A stretch of DNA of 63,325 bases from assembly GCA_023228645.1 (NCBI GenBank), contig JALOAT010000017.1, positions 1-63,325 on the forward strand, read 5' to 3'. Both the position numbers and the translations under genes were made by a program. This stretch comes from Gammaproteobacteria bacterium. GTDB taxonomy: Bacteria > Pseudomonadota > Gammaproteobacteria > Thiohalomonadales > Thiohalomonadaceae. Shown here piece by piece: positions 36,282-46,000 of this stretch. The notes below the pieces were generated by a model, which was not told the DNA's origin, did not search any database, and worked only from the letters and a program-made list of their open reading frames with translations. The first letter of the stretch is position 1, and each line of letters opens with the position of its first letter.

Positions 36282-39200
36282 TTGCGCAGCTCATCGACTG
36301 GTCCATTCGCAACCGCGTGCTGGTGCTCATGCTGGCCGTGCTGCTCACCGGCTGGGGCATCCACGCGCTGCGCACCACGCCGCTGGATGCGCTGCCCGAT
36401 CTCTCCGACGTGCAGGTGATCATCAAGACCAGCTATCCCGGCCAGGCGCCGCAGGTGGTGGAACAGCAGGTCACCTATCCGCTCGCCACCGCCATGCTGG
36501 CGGTGCCCGGCGCGCAGACGGTGCGCGGCTATTCCATGTTCGGCGATTCCTACGTGTACGTGCTGTTCGCCGACGGCACCGACCTGTACTGGGCGCGCTC
36601 GCGGGTGCTCGAATACCTGTCGCAGATCACGCCGCGCCTGCCGGAAGGGGCGCGACCCGCTCTGGGTCCCGATGCCACGGGCGTGGGCTGGGTTTACGAA
36701 TACGCGCTGGTGGACCGCAGCGGCCGCCACGACCTCGCGCAGCTGCGCAGCCTGCAGGACTGGTTCCTCAAGTACGAGTTGCAGACCGTGCCCGGCGTGG
36801 CGGAGGTGGCCACCGTGGGCGGCATGGTGCGCCAATACCAGGTGGTGATCGACCCCGAGCGGCTGCGCGCCTACGGCCTGCCGCTGACCCGGGTGCGCAA
36901 CGCCATCGTGCGCGCCAACCAGGAGAGCGGCGGCGCCATCATCGAGATGGCCGAGGCCGAATACATGGTGCGCGCGCGCGGCTACCTGCAATCGCAGCAG
37001 GCATTGCAGCGCGTGCCGCTCATGGTGTCGACCGACGGCACGCCGGTGCTGCTCGGTGACATCGCCGAGGTGCGCCTCGGGCCGCAACTGCGTCGCGGCA
37101 TCGCCGAGCTGGACGGCGAGGGCGAGGTGGTGGGCGGCATCGTGGTGATGCGCTCCGGTGAAAACGCGCTCAGCACCATTGCCGCGGTGAAGGCGCGCCT
37201 GGCGGAGCTCAAGCGCGGCCTGCCCGAGGGCGTGGAGGTGGTGGAGACCTACGACCGCTCCGCACTCATCGCACGCGCCGTGGACAACCTGCAAGGCAAG
37301 CTGGTCGAGGAGTTCGTGGTGGTGGCGCTGGTGTGCGCCATCTTCCTGTTCCACGCGCGCTCCGCGCTGGTGGTGGTGATCTCGCTGCCGCTCGGCGTCC
37401 TCGCGGCCTTCATCGTCATGCAGGCGCAGGGCATCAACGCCAACATCATGTCTCTGGGCGGCATTGCCATCGCCATCGGCGCCATGGTGGATGCGGCCAT
37501 CGTGATGATCGAGAACGTGCACAAGCACCGCGAGCATCATCCGCACATGCCGCCGTGGGAGCTGGTGCGCAACGCCTCCACCGAGGTCGGCCCGCCGCTG
37601 TTTTTTTCGCTGCTCATCATCACCTTCAGCTTCCTGCCGGTGTTCGCGCTGGAGGCACAGGAAGGGCGGATGTTCGCACCGCTCGCCTACACCAAGACCT
37701 ACGCCATGGCCGCAGCGGCGGCGCTTTCCGTGACCCTGGTGCCGGTGCTGATGGGCTGGCTCGTGCGTGGGCGCATGGTGGCCGAGGAAAGGAACCCCGT
37801 GAACCGCGCGCTCATCGCGGCCTACCGGCCGGTGGTGGACGCGCTGCTGCGACGGCCGCGCACGCTGCTGGTGGTTGCCGTCGCCATCACCCTCAGCGGC
37901 CTGTGGCCGTTGCAGCGGCTGGGTTCGGAGTTCATGCCCGAGCTGGACGAGGGCGATCTGCTCTACATGCCCACTACCTTCCCCGCGCTCTCACCGGGCA
38001 AGGCCGCCGAGGTGTTGCAGCAGACCGATCGCCTGATCCGCACCGTGCCCGAGGTGGCGCGCGTGTTCGGCAAGGCCGGCCGCGCCGAGACCGCCACCGA
38101 TCCGGCGCCGCTCACCATGCTGGAGACCACCATCCGGCTCAGGCCGAGGAGCGAGTGGCGCGAGGGCATGACCACGGAGAAGCTCAAGGCGGAACTGGAT
38201 GCGCTGGTGCGCCTGCCGGGCGTGACCAACACCTGGGTGATGCCCATCAAAAACCGCATCGACATGCTCGCCACCGGCGTGAAGACGCCCGTGGGCGTGA
38301 AGGTGGCGGGTTCGGATCTGACGGTGATCCAATCCATCGGCGAACGCTTGGAGCAGGTGCTGCGCGAGGTGCCGGGCACGGTGTCGGTGTACTCCGAGCG
38401 CGTGACCGGCGGGCGCTACGTGGACATCGAGGTGGATCGCCTGGCCGCGGCGCGGCTCGGCCTCAACGTGGCCGACGTGCAGGACGTGATACGCGCAGCG
38501 GTCGGCGGCATGGACGTCACCGAGACCGTGGAGGGCCTGGAGCGTTATCCGGTGAACCTGCGCTATCCGCAGGCGGTGCGCGATTCCGCAGAGCGCCTGC
38601 GCCTGTTGCCCATCGTCACACCGGCAGGCGCGCACGTGCCGTTGGCACAGGTGGCGCACATCGCCATCACCGACGGCCCGCCCATGATCACCAGCGAGAA
38701 CGCACGTCTCAACGGCTGGACCTATGTGGACATCCGCGACCGCGACCTCGGCTCCTACGTGACCGAGGCGAAACGGCGGGTGACGGACCAGGTGGAACTG
38801 CCGCCCGGTTACTCGCTCACCTGGTCCGGTCAGTACGAGTTCATGGAGCGCGCCAACGCGCGCCTGCAAGTGGTGGTGCCGGTCACACTGGCCGTGATCC
38901 TCATCCTGCTCTACTTCGCCTTTGGCCGCTTCGGCGAGGCCCTGCTCATCATGGCCACCCTGCCCATGGCGCTGATCGGCGGGCTGTGGCTCATGTGGCT
39001 GCTGGGCTACAACCTGTCCGTCGCCGCGGGCGTGGGTTTCATCGCCCTGGCGGGCGTGGCCGCCGAGACCGGCGTGGTGATGCTCATCTACCTGGACCAC
39101 GCCCTCGCCCGCCGGCGCGCACAGGCGCTCGCGGCCGGACGTGCCGTCACGCGCACGGAGCTGCGCGAGGCGGTGGTGGAAGGCGCGCTGCTGCGCGTGC

Positions 39201-39394
39201 GCCCGAAGGTGATGACCGTCGCCGCCATCATGGCCGGCCTGCTGCCCATCATGTGGGGCAGCGGCACCGGCTCGGAGGTGATGCGCCGCATCGCCGCGCC
39301 CATGGTGGGCGGCATGGTGAGTGCCACCGTGCTGACCCTCATCGTGATCCCCGCGGCCTTCCTGCTGTGGAAGCGGCGCGGACTCGCGCCCTGA
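36278..39394 (+). CDS. cusA: CusA-like heavy-metal RND efflux transporter
   Basis: A 1038-residue inner-membrane pump of the HME-RND family that exports Cu(I)/Ag(I) using proton-motive force. It has 12 TM segments and two large periplasmic loops. Typical blocks: IIKTSYPGQAPQVVEQQVTY near the N-terminus, GAMVDAAIVMIENVHKHREH in TM4 (with the proton-relay acidic residues), MPIKNRIDMLATGVKTPVGV, and MWGSGTGSEVMRRIAAPMVG near the end. It starts at a GTG overlapping the cusB stop (GTGA). Length agrees with E. coli CusA (1047). No cusC-type outer-membrane factor is present in the window. Confidence 0.95.
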   Translation: MIAQLIDWSIRNRVLVLMLAVLLTGWGIHALRTTPLDALPDLSDVQVIIKTSYPGQAPQVVEQQVTYPLATAMLAVPGAQTVRGYSMFGDSYVYVLFADGTDLYWARSRVLEYLSQITPRLPEGARPALGPDATGVGWVYEYALVDRSGRHDLAQLRSLQDWFLKYELQTVPGVAEVATVGGMVRQYQVVIDPERLRAYGLPLTRVRNAIVRANQESGGAIIEMAEAEYMVRARGYLQSQQALQRVPLMVSTDGTPVLLGDIAEVRLGPQLRRGIAELDGEGEVVGGIVVMRSGENALSTIAAVKARLAELKRGLPEGVEVVETYDRSALIARAVDNLQGKLVEEFVVVALVCAIFLFHARSALVVVISLPLGVLAAFIVMQAQGINANIMSLGGIAIAIGAMVDAAIVMIENVHKHREHHPHMPPWELVRNASTEVGPPLFFSLLIITFSFLPVFALEAQEGRMFAPLAYTKTYAMAAAAALSVTLVPVLMGWLVRGRMVAEERNPVNRALIAAYRPVVDALLRRPRTLLVVAVAITLSGLWPLQRLGSEFMPELDEGDLLYMPTTFPALSPGKAAEVLQQTDRLIRTVPEVARVFGKAGRAETATDPAPLTMLETTIRLRPRSEWREGMTTEKLKAELDALVRLPGVTNTWVMPIKNRIDMLATGVKTPVGVKVAGSDLTVIQSIGERLEQVLREVPGTVSVYSERVTGGRYVDIEVDRLAAARLGLNVADVQDVIRAAVGGMDVTETVEGLERYPVNLRYPQAVRDSAERLRLLPIVTPAGAHVPLAQVAHIAITDGPPMITSENARLNGWTYVDIRDRDLGSYVTEAKRRVTDQVELPPGYSLTWSGQYEFMERANARLQVVVPVTLAVILILLYFAFGRFGEALLIMATLPMALIGGLWLMWLLGYNLSVAAGVGFIALAGVAAETGVVMLIYLDHALARRRAQALAAGRAVTRTELREAVVEGALLRVRPKVMTVAAIMAGLLPIMWGSGTGSEVMRRIAAPMVGGMVSATVLTLIVIPAAFLLWKRRGLAP

Positions 39395-39435
39395 CTGTTT
39401 TTCTTGGCTGAAGTAACTATCGATAGGAGAGACCC

Positions 39436-39774
39436 ATGAAGACGCTGTTACTCACCCTCATATTCCTGGCCGCCCCGGCCTTTGCGGCCGATCACGGCCA
39501 CATGCACGGCCACGATGCTCAGGCCGCACAGGCGCCGGCCGTCGCCAGCGTGAAGGCGGTGCTCAACGGCGTGGACGCCGCCGCGCACACCGTCAAGGTG
39601 GCCCACGAGCCCATCGCCGCGTTCAACTGGCCGGCCATGACCATGGACCTGCCGCTGGCGGAACCTGACCTGGCAAAGGGCATCGCGCCCGGGACCCACG
39701 TGATCCTGCGCATCGAGAAGCGCTCGCCGGTGGATTACGTGGTGGTGGGCATCTCGCGGGAGCACGCGCATTGA
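39436..39774 (+). CDS. cusF: CusF-like periplasmic copper/silver chaperone
   Basis: A 112-residue periplasmic protein: signal peptide (TLLLTLIFLAAPAFAAD), a His/Met-rich stretch HGHMHGHDA, then one CusF OB domain with VKVAHEPIAAFNWPAMTMDL (conserved His, Trp, Met, Met site). It hands Cu(I)/Ag(I) to CusB. Downstream of cusA by 41 bases, with a GGAGAG site. The domain is clearly related to the two CusF domains at the end of the adjacent CusB. Confidence 0.92.
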   Translation: MKTLLLTLIFLAAPAFAADHGHMHGHDAQAAQAPAVASVKAVLNGVDAAAHTVKVAHEPIAAFNWPAMTMDLPLAEPDLAKGIAPGTHVILRIEKRSPVDYVVVGISREHAH

Positions 39775-39778
39775 AAAA

Positions 39779-40190
39779 AGGGTCCTTGGCAGAACCGGAT
39801 ATTCGTCCCTTCTCCCCCCGGGGAGACGACTGCATGGATGCAGGAGGTACGACCCCATGGATGGGGGAGGTAGACCGCGCCGGGAGCAAGCGGTCGAGGG
39901 CAATGCATGGGGCGAGTGCCGAAGGACAGGATGAGGGGATCAACAAACCAACAGCCGCGCTGGATTGATCCCCTCTCCCCAGCCCTCGGCAACCGCTCCT
40001 GCGTTGCTCTACCTCGCGCATCCATGCGCTCGTCTCCCGGAGGGAGAGGGGGCAAGAGGGGCTGGCTACAACGGCTGGATGTGACCAAGAGAGTCGACGA
40101 CCACATGGACGTGGTCGGTAGACGGCGTCGGGAACAGGCCGTCGAGAGGAACGCTTCGCTGCACCCACAGGTTCTGCGGAGGAGCGGCGC
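39779..40190. repeat. Dispersed mosaic intergenic repeat, second locus
   Basis: The 425-base gap after cusF is filled by repeat sequence. 39812-39925 is the inverted counterpart of ~9925-10035 (ATGGATGCAGGAGGTACGAC, CCATGGATGGGGGAGGTAGA). 39966-40084 is nearly identical to 55944-56063 (CCAGCCCTCGGCAACCGCTC..., CGCATCCATGCGCTCGTCTC). Both pieces end in the CTCCCGGAGGGAG palindrome and GATGTGACCAAGAGA. No gene is supported here. Confidence 0.85.
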
Positions 40191-40199
40191 GGTGATTTC

Positions 40200-40763
40200 C
40201 TACAAGCGCTTCTTGAGGGCGTAATTGCCCGCACCCTTGCTGACCACCTTGCCCTCGCGCACCAGTTGCGCAATCGCCTTGGCGAAGCGGCCCGCATCGA
40301 TGCCGAGGCCGCGCAGGCGTTCGCGCAGGAGGCTGTCGCTCATGTCCACCCGCCCCTTGAGCAGGTTCAGGATGGCGGCGGCCGGGTCGACGCTGGGGGC
40401 GGGTCGCGTTTCCGGTTGCGGTTCGGGCGCACCCACCGCCGGCTCGGCGGCGGGTGCCGGCACGTCCATCTCGGACGCGCGGGCGCCGGCGCTCACCTCG
40501 GCCATTTCCTTGTCCAGCGCGGCGAGGGCAGTCTGGTGGCTGGTGACCAGTTGCGTGCGGCGTTGCTGCAAGGATTGCAACTCCTTGTCGAGGATGAGCA
40601 GCGCCCGCTCCTGATCGGCGAGCAGTTGCTCGCGCTTTTTCCGCAATTGGGCGAGCCGCGCCACCTTCGCCGAGCGGCGTGCGCTTTCCTGCTCTTCCTG
40701 CTGCTTCTTTTTGGCCAGCTCGAGCAGCTCGCTGGCGGACAGTTCATTCAGGTTGACGAGCAT
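40200..40763 (-). CDS. Coiled-coil protein with C-terminal winged-helix-like domain
   Basis: A 187-residue protein that I cannot place in a named family. Residues ~1-95 form a long charged coiled coil (LLELAKKKQQEEQESARRSA...). A Pro/Ala-rich linker (~100-130) follows. The C-terminal ~55 residues (AAILNLLKGRVDMSDSLLRE ... GKVVSKGAGNYALKKRL) look like a small winged-helix DNA-binding unit. The layout recalls nucleoid or plasmid-partition accessory proteins (KfrA/H-NS-like) only in general form. Confidence 0.6.
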   Translation of the reverse strand: MLVNLNELSASELLELAKKKQQEEQESARRSAKVARLAQLRKKREQLLADQERALLILDKELQSLQQRRTQLVTSHQTALAALDKEMAEVSAGARASEMDVPAPAAEPAVGAPEPQPETRPAPSVDPAAAILNLLKGRVDMSDSLLRERLRGLGIDAGRFAKAIAQLVREGKVVSKGAGNYALKKRL

Positions 40764-40910
40764 GGTGTTCCCGGGCTTGGTCGATTGCGGTGGTGACTCG
40801 GCTCACCGACGTTGAGTACTTTGCACGGCGCGCCTTGGCCTGTGCGGTGAGTACTAGTACCGGAAACCGTTAGGCCGTTCCACGGCGTGGTTCACACCCG
40901 GCCCATCCCG

Positions 40911-42575
40911 TCACGCCGCGCGGGCCTGGCGCGCCACCTGGTTGAGCGCGGCGAGCACCGCCCGCAAGGGCGCGCTGAGGGTGTCCCGGTCGCGCGCCGC
41001 GCCGGCCACGCGCCGGCCGTCCACGTTGAGCAGCACGTAGGCGGCGGCCTCGGCGCCGGTGCCCTCGCCGATGGCGTGCTCGCTGTAGTCGACCACGCTC
41101 GCCTTCTGCCCGCTGTGGCGGATCCAGGCGTCCACGAAGGCCTCCAGCGCCCCGGCGCCGTGGCCGGTGAGGCAATACTCGCCGTGGCCGTCGTGCAGGC
41201 GCGCGTCGATCACCTCGCGCCCGTCCTGCCGTTCAAGGCGATAACCCGCCAGGGCGAGCGGTTGCCCGCCCATGAAATGGCTCTCGAACAACGCCCACAA
41301 GGCGGCGCTGTCCACCTCGCCGCCCTGGGCCTCGCTGGCCCGTTGCACCACCTGGGCGAATTCCACCTGCATCCAGCGCGGCAACACGAGGCCGTGGTCC
41401 CGTTCGAGCACGAAGGCGACGCCGCCCTTGCCGGACTGGCTGTTGATGCGGATCACCGCCTGGTAGTCGCGGCCGAGGTCACGCGGGTCGATGGGCAGAT
41501 AGGCCACCTGCCAGGCCTCGTCCTGGCGCTGGCGATTGAGGCACTTGCGGATGGCGTCCTGGTGGCTGCCCGAGAACGCGGTGTAGACCAGCTCGCCCAC
41601 CCAGGGATGGCGCGGGTGCACCGGCATGCCCGTGCAGCTGGTGACCGCCTCGATGATCGCGTCCGGCCGCGAGAGGTCGAGTTCGGGGTCGATGCCCTGG
41701 CTGTAGAGGTTTATGGCCAGGGTCACGATGTCCATGTTGCCGGTGCGTTCGCCGTTGCCGAGCAAGGTGCCCTCCACCCGGTCGGCGCCCGCCAGCAAGG
41801 CCAGTTCCGCCGCGGCCACGGCGCCGCCGCGGTCGTTGTGGGTGTGCACGGAGATCACCACCGCGTCGCGCCGCGAGAGGTGGGTGGCGAAATATTCCAC
41901 CTGGTCGGCGAACACGTTGGGTGTGGCCACCTCCACGGTGGCCGGGAGGTTGATGATCACCGGGTGCGCTCGCGTGGGCTGCCACACGTCGAGCACGGCC
42001 TCGCACACCGCCACGGCGTAATCGGGCTCGGTACCGGTGAAGCTCTCCGGAGAGTACTGGAACACCCACTCAGTGCCCGGGTGGCGCGCCGCCTCGCGCT
42101 TCACCCACTCCGCGCCCTGCACGGCGATGGCGGTGATGCCGGCGCGGTCGCGGCCGAACACCCGCTCGCGCTGCACCGTGGACACGGAGTTGTACACGTG
42201 CACGATGGCGCGCCGCGCGCCGCGCAAGGCCTCGAAGGTGCGCACGATGAGTTCCTCGCGGGCCTGTACGAGGACCTGCACGGTGACGTCCGCCGGGATG
42301 CGGTCGTTGTCGATGAGCCAGCGCACGAAGTCGTAGTCGGGCTGGCTGGCGGCCGGAAAGCCCACCTCGATCTCCTTGAGGCCGATAGCCACCAGCACGT
42401 CCCACAGGCGCCGCTTCTGTTCCACGCTCATGGGTTCGAGCAGGGCCTGGTTGCCGTCGCGCAGGTCCACGCTGGCCCAGCGCGGGGCGCGCGTAATGGT
42501 GCGGTTCGGCCACTGCCGGTTGGGGAGCGCCACGGCCGGTGCCGGGCGGTATTTGCGGTGATCGAAGCGGCGCAT
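40911..42575 (-). CDS. leuA: 2-isopropylmalate synthase (long form)
   Basis: A 554-residue enzyme condensing acetyl-CoA with 2-oxoisovalerate, the first committed step to leucine. The TIM-barrel start TRAPRWASVDLRDGNQALLE holds the metal/catalytic RDGNQ; IEVGFPAASQ and the metal-binding HTHNDRG follow; the C-terminal ~120 residues are the LeuA dimer domain for leucine feedback (YRLERQDGREVIDARLHDG... GTGAEAAAYVLLNVDGR). Length and sequence style match the Pseudomonas/actinobacterial form rather than the ~515-residue enterobacterial form. The start at 42575 has GGAG. Divergent from an Lrp-type regulator. Confidence 0.95.
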   Translation of the reverse strand: MRRFDHRKYRPAPAVALPNRQWPNRTITRAPRWASVDLRDGNQALLEPMSVEQKRRLWDVLVAIGLKEIEVGFPAASQPDYDFVRWLIDNDRIPADVTVQVLVQAREELIVRTFEALRGARRAIVHVYNSVSTVQRERVFGRDRAGITAIAVQGAEWVKREAARHPGTEWVFQYSPESFTGTEPDYAVAVCEAVLDVWQPTRAHPVIINLPATVEVATPNVFADQVEYFATHLSRRDAVVISVHTHNDRGGAVAAAELALLAGADRVEGTLLGNGERTGNMDIVTLAINLYSQGIDPELDLSRPDAIIEAVTSCTGMPVHPRHPWVGELVYTAFSGSHQDAIRKCLNRQRQDEAWQVAYLPIDPRDLGRDYQAVIRINSQSGKGGVAFVLERDHGLVLPRWMQVEFAQVVQRASEAQGGEVDSAALWALFESHFMGGQPLALAGYRLERQDGREVIDARLHDGHGEYCLTGHGAGALEAFVDAWIRHSGQKASVVDYSEHAIGEGTGAEAAAYVLLNVDGRRVAGAARDRDTLSAPLRAVLAALNQVARQARAA

Positions 42576-42776
42576 GTTGTTCTCCGTTATTGCTGGGCCG
42601 GTCGGCCGATGTCTGCCCGCCAGGGGTGTCGGCGGGGTCCGTCGCCGCCCTCGTGAGGCGGGCCCGGGGCGCGCGCCTCGTGAGCGCCGCCGCAGGGGAC
42701 GTGGGAAAGATTACGCCGCCGCGCAGGGCAGCCGCTTGCGTTTGCGTGCTGAACAGGGCCTGTGCGAGGCATGATA

Positions 42777-42806
42777 TTGCGCGCTGCATTACTGGATACG
42801 CATAAT
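42777..42806 (+). promoter_or_regulatory. Predicted promoter of the Lrp-family gene
   Basis: TTGCGC (42777-42782), 18-base spacer, CATAAT (42801-42806), 28 bases before the ATG. The 259-base intergenic region shared with leuA is a probable binding region for the Lrp-type protein. Confidence 0.4.
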
Positions 42807-42834
42807 CTGCCGAAGCACCCGGAGAGCACGCATA

Positions 42835-43296
42835 ATGACCCTCGACCGCTACGACCGCCGCATCCTGGAACTCCTGCAACAGGACGGCCGCATCAGCAAC
42901 CAGGACCTGGCCGACCGCATCGGCCTGTCGCCCTCGCCCTGCCTGCGCCGGGTGCGGGCGCTGGAAGACGCCGGGATCATCGCCGGCTACCGCGCCCTGG
43001 TGGACGCTAAGCGTCTCGGCCTCACTCTCATGGCCCTGGTGCACATCTCCATGGACCGCCACACCCCCGAACGCTTCGCCCATTTCGAGGCGCAGGTGGA
43101 GGCCATGCCCGAGGTGCTGGAGTGCCTGCTGATCACCGGCCAGGATGCGGATTACCAGCTGAAGGTGCTGGTGCGCGACATGGACGCCTACCAGGCGCTG
43201 CTGCTCGGCAAAATCACGCGCATCGAGGGTGTCAGCGGCGTGCACTCCAGCTTCGTGCTGCGCCGCGTGGTGGAGAGGACGGCGGTTCCGGTCTAG
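42835..43296 (+). CDS. Lrp/AsnC-family transcriptional regulator
   Basis: A 153-residue regulator: N-terminal winged helix (YDRRILELLQQDGRISNQDL...SPSPCLRRVRALEDAGII) and C-terminal RAM domain (ECLLITGQDADYQLKVLVRDM) that binds small effectors, usually amino acids. Divergent orientation with leuA suggests leucine-responsive control of leuA, as for Lrp, but this is inferred from position. Length and sequence are those of global Lrp-like proteins. Confidence 0.92.
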   Translation: MTLDRYDRRILELLQQDGRISNQDLADRIGLSPSPCLRRVRALEDAGIIAGYRALVDAKRLGLTLMALVHISMDRHTPERFAHFEAQVEAMPEVLECLLITGQDADYQLKVLVRDMDAYQALLLGKITRIEGVSGVHSSFVLRRVVERTAVPV

Positions 43297-43370
43297 CCGT
43301 CCCGCAGCCCGGATGAAGCGCGGCCCGAATCCGGGGATCCCGCGGCGCCTGGCCGCGGGGATACGAACGC

Positions 43371-44000
43371 CTAACCGAGGCTCAGGTCCACGCCCGGCCC
43401 GGCGCCCTGGCGGGCGGCGATGAGGCGCCGGCCGCGTGCGGTGAGGCCGAAGTTCTCATCCACCACGCCATCGCCGTACAAATCGGAGAGGTGTTCCCAA
43501 GGCGTGCCGATGTCCGGCGCGGCCACGTAGGCGGCGAGGGCGTCCTGGGCCGCGTCCGGCGCCTCGAACACCTCCGCGAAGGCGATCCCCTCGGCCTTCA
43601 CGGCGTGGATGCGCCGGTCACCGAGCTGCACCGAGGCGGCCACGCGACGCACCGGCTTGCCCTCCACCACCAGCATGTAGCCGCCGTCCGGCGCGGGGGC
43701 GAGTTCCATGGCGCGACCGTTTTCGTCGCGGCCACGAAACGCCGGCGGCGGCGCCAGCTGCGGGCCCGGCGGCACGGGGCCGAAGTGATAGAAGTGCTCG
43801 CGCCAGGCGTCGCGTGCGGCCTGCTCGGGCAGCCAGCGTTCCACGGCCGTGTCGAAGGCCTGCTCCAGCTCGCGCATGTCGCGGGTATGGCGGCGGTTGC
43901 GCGTGCCGAGCGGACCCTTCTGTTTGTTCTCCTGCTTGAAGTGATGGTAGCGGTGCGCCAGTTGGCGCAGTACGTCACCGAGTTCGATGGATCGGGTCAT
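43371..44000 (-). CDS. Hypothetical protein
   Basis: A 209-residue soluble protein not recognised. The N-terminal ~70 residues are helical and basic (IELGDVLRQLAHRYHHFKQE ... RNRRHTRDMRELEQAF); the middle has a beta-rich part (APAPDGGYMLVVEGKPVRRV). The C-terminus carries GLTARGRRLIAARQGAG, resembling the end of small regulatory proteins. Its start lies 21 bases downstream of the alcohol dehydrogenase stop, on the same strand. Confidence 0.6.
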   Translation of the reverse strand: MTRSIELGDVLRQLAHRYHHFKQENKQKGPLGTRNRRHTRDMRELEQAFDTAVERWLPEQAARDAWREHFYHFGPVPPGPQLAPPPAFRGRDENGRAMELAPAPDGGYMLVVEGKPVRRVAASVQLGDRRIHAVKAEGIAFAEVFEAPDAAQDALAAYVAAPDIGTPWEHLSDLYGDGVVDENFGLTARGRRLIAARQGAGPGVDLSLG

Positions 44001-44021
44001 GGCATTCCTCCGGGGCGGTGC

Positions 44022-45197
44022 TCACGGTTCGAGCGTCACCTTGATGCAGCCGTCGTGCTTGTCGCGGAACAGGGCGTAACCCTCAGGCGCGTCGTCGAGC
44101 CTGAGCCGGTGCGTGATCACGAAGGACGGATCGATGTCGCCGCGCACGATGTGTTCGAGCAGCATGGGCATGTATTTCTGCACGTGGGTCTGGCCGAGCT
44201 TCAGGGTGAGCCCCTTGTTGAAGGCGGCGCCGATGGGAAACGTGTCCACCAGGCCGCCGTACACGCCGGGAACCGACACGGTGCCGCCCTTGCCGCACAG
44301 CAAGATGGCCTCGCGCAGGGCCGCGCCACGATCGGTTTCGAGCATGAGCGCCTGCTTGACGCGGTCGTAGCGCCCCATCACGCCCGCGCCGTGCGACTCC
44401 ATGCCGACGGCGTCGATGCAGGCGTCGGGCCCACGCCCGCCGGTCAGGTCATGCACCGCCTCGCTCACGTCGGTGAAATCGCGGTTCAGGGCCTGCACGC
44501 GGCCCTTGCCGTATTTTTCCGCCATCGCCAGGCGTTCGGGGATGCGGTCGATGGCGATGACCCGCTCGGCGCCGAGCAACAGTGCGCTCTGGATGGCGAA
44601 CTGACCCACCGGCCCGCAACCCCACACGGCGATCACGTCCCCTTCGCGCAGATGACACTGCTCCGCGGCCTGGTAGCCGGTAGGAAAGATGTCCGACAGG
44701 AACAGCACCACGTCGTCACGCAGCTCCGCGGGTACCCTGAGCGGGCCACTGTCGGCAAACGGCACGCGCACGTATTCCGCCTGACCGCCGGCGTAGCCGC
44801 CGAAGGCGTGGGAGTAGCCGTAGAAACCCGCCGGCGCGTGGCCGTAGAGCCGCTCCGGGATCCAGGCGTTCGGGTTGGAGTTGTCGCACAGGGAATAGAG
44901 CCCGCGGGTGCAGTAGTCGCATTGGCCGCAGCTGATGGTGAAGGGGATCACCACCCGGTCGCCAATGCGCAGGTTGCGCACCGCGCTGCCCACCTCGACC
45001 ACCTCGCCCATCGCCTCGTGGCCAAGGATGTCGCCCGCCTGCATGGTGGGGACGTAGCCGTCGTAGAGGTGCAGGTCCGAACCGCAGATGGCCGCACGGG
45101 TCACTTTCACGATGGCGTCGTGGGGATTGAGGATGGCCGGATCGGGGACCTGTTCAACCCGCACGTCTTCCGTATCGAACCAGCACACAGCTTTCAT
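44022..45197 (-). CDS. Zinc-dependent alcohol dehydrogenase (formaldehyde-dehydrogenase-like)
   Basis: A 391-residue medium-chain dehydrogenase. Catalytic zinc ligands: CGSDLH and GHEAMGEV, plus the later Asp/Cys region. Structural zinc: CGQCDYCTRGLYSLC. NAD(P) site: VIAVWGCGPVGQFAIQSALL. The ~20-residue loop between the zinc site and the Rossmann fold (SNPNAWIPERLYGHAPAGFY) and overall length are typical of the glutathione-independent formaldehyde dehydrogenase-related group (COG1063). Natural substrate unknown. It is encoded between a SRPBCC membrane protein and an unknown protein on the same strand. Confidence 0.88.
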   Translation of the reverse strand: MKAVCWFDTEDVRVEQVPDPAILNPHDAIVKVTRAAICGSDLHLYDGYVPTMQAGDILGHEAMGEVVEVGSAVRNLRIGDRVVIPFTISCGQCDYCTRGLYSLCDNSNPNAWIPERLYGHAPAGFYGYSHAFGGYAGGQAEYVRVPFADSGPLRVPAELRDDVVLFLSDIFPTGYQAAEQCHLREGDVIAVWGCGPVGQFAIQSALLLGAERVIAIDRIPERLAMAEKYGKGRVQALNRDFTDVSEAVHDLTGGRGPDACIDAVGMESHGAGVMGRYDRVKQALMLETDRGAALREAILLCGKGGTVSVPGVYGGLVDTFPIGAAFNKGLTLKLGQTHVQKYMPMLLEHIVRGDIDPSFVITHRLRLDDAPEGYALFRDKHDGCIKVTLEP

Positions 45198-45215
45198 GTG
45201 GCGATCTCCCGCACC

Positions 45216-45890
45216 TCAGCCGCTGGGTTGGCCCTCGATGGTCGGTACCTCGCCGGTTTCCATCCATTGTTTGAAGCGGCGCAGCTCCTCCTTGATCACC
45301 TGCGCGTTGACGGTCCCGAGCAGGCGCGTAACGGCGGTGAGCGTGGCACTGCCCGGCCGATAGGCGAGGCACAGATGGACCTCAGTGCCGCGTCCGCCGG
45401 GGGCCGGGAGGAAGGTCACCATGCCCCGGTGCATCAGCGCGCTGTCCGGCGGCGTGGACCAGCGGATGCACTGCCCCGGCTTGTCTTCGACCACGTCGGC
45501 GTCCCAGCTCAACGGGGTGTCGAGCCCGGGCAGCCGAGCCTCGAAGCGGTAGCGGTCGGGGCCCAGCGGCTCGACGCTGTGCAGATGCCGCATGAACTGC
45601 GGCAGGTTGCGAAAGTCACGCCAGCGCGCATACAGCGCCGCGGGACCGCCGCGCACCGTGACCGAGGTGCTCACGTCCACGGGCGCGGCTGCCCGCGGGC
45701 GCAGGCCGGGCGTGGGTACGGGAGATTCCCGGGCGCCGCGGTACAGCAAGGCCGCGCCGGCGATAGCAAGCGGCACACCCAACGCCGACCGGCTGCGCAG
45801 GCCCGCGGCGGCGAGCAGTCCGCCGCCCACCAGCGCGCCCCAGTGGTAACGCGCGCCTGCGGCGCTGGGCCGAACCGCTGCCGGCGTCAT
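45216..45890 (-). CDS. Membrane-associated SRPBCC (polyketide-cyclase-like) protein
   Basis: A 224-residue protein with one or two hydrophobic N-terminal segments (ALVGGGLLAAAGLRSRSALG, VPLAIAGAALLYRGA), a Pro-rich linker, and a SRPBCC/START-like domain from ~75 on (VDVSTSVTVRGGPAALYARW, FMRHLHSVEPLGPDRYRFEA, IRWSTPPDSALMHRGMVTFL). Such 'cyclase/dehydrase' proteins bind lipids or other hydrophobic ligands. Start ATG at 45890 with AGGGGA; longer frames cross the divergent promoter region. Confidence 0.82.
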   Translation of the reverse strand: MTPAAVRPSAAGARYHWGALVGGGLLAAAGLRSRSALGVPLAIAGAALLYRGARESPVPTPGLRPRAAAPVDVSTSVTVRGGPAALYARWRDFRNLPQFMRHLHSVEPLGPDRYRFEARLPGLDTPLSWDADVVEDKPGQCIRWSTPPDSALMHRGMVTFLPAPGGRGTEVHLCLAYRPGSATLTAVTRLLGTVNAQVIKEELRRFKQWMETGEVPTIEGQPSG

Positions 45891-46000
45891 GTCGTCCCCT
45901 CCACACCCGCTTATGGAAAGTCTAGAACCGCCACACCGCCGCGCTGCCGTGCCACCGACGCGCGACCTGCATCCCAGAGACGAGGGGGCAGGTATCAGCG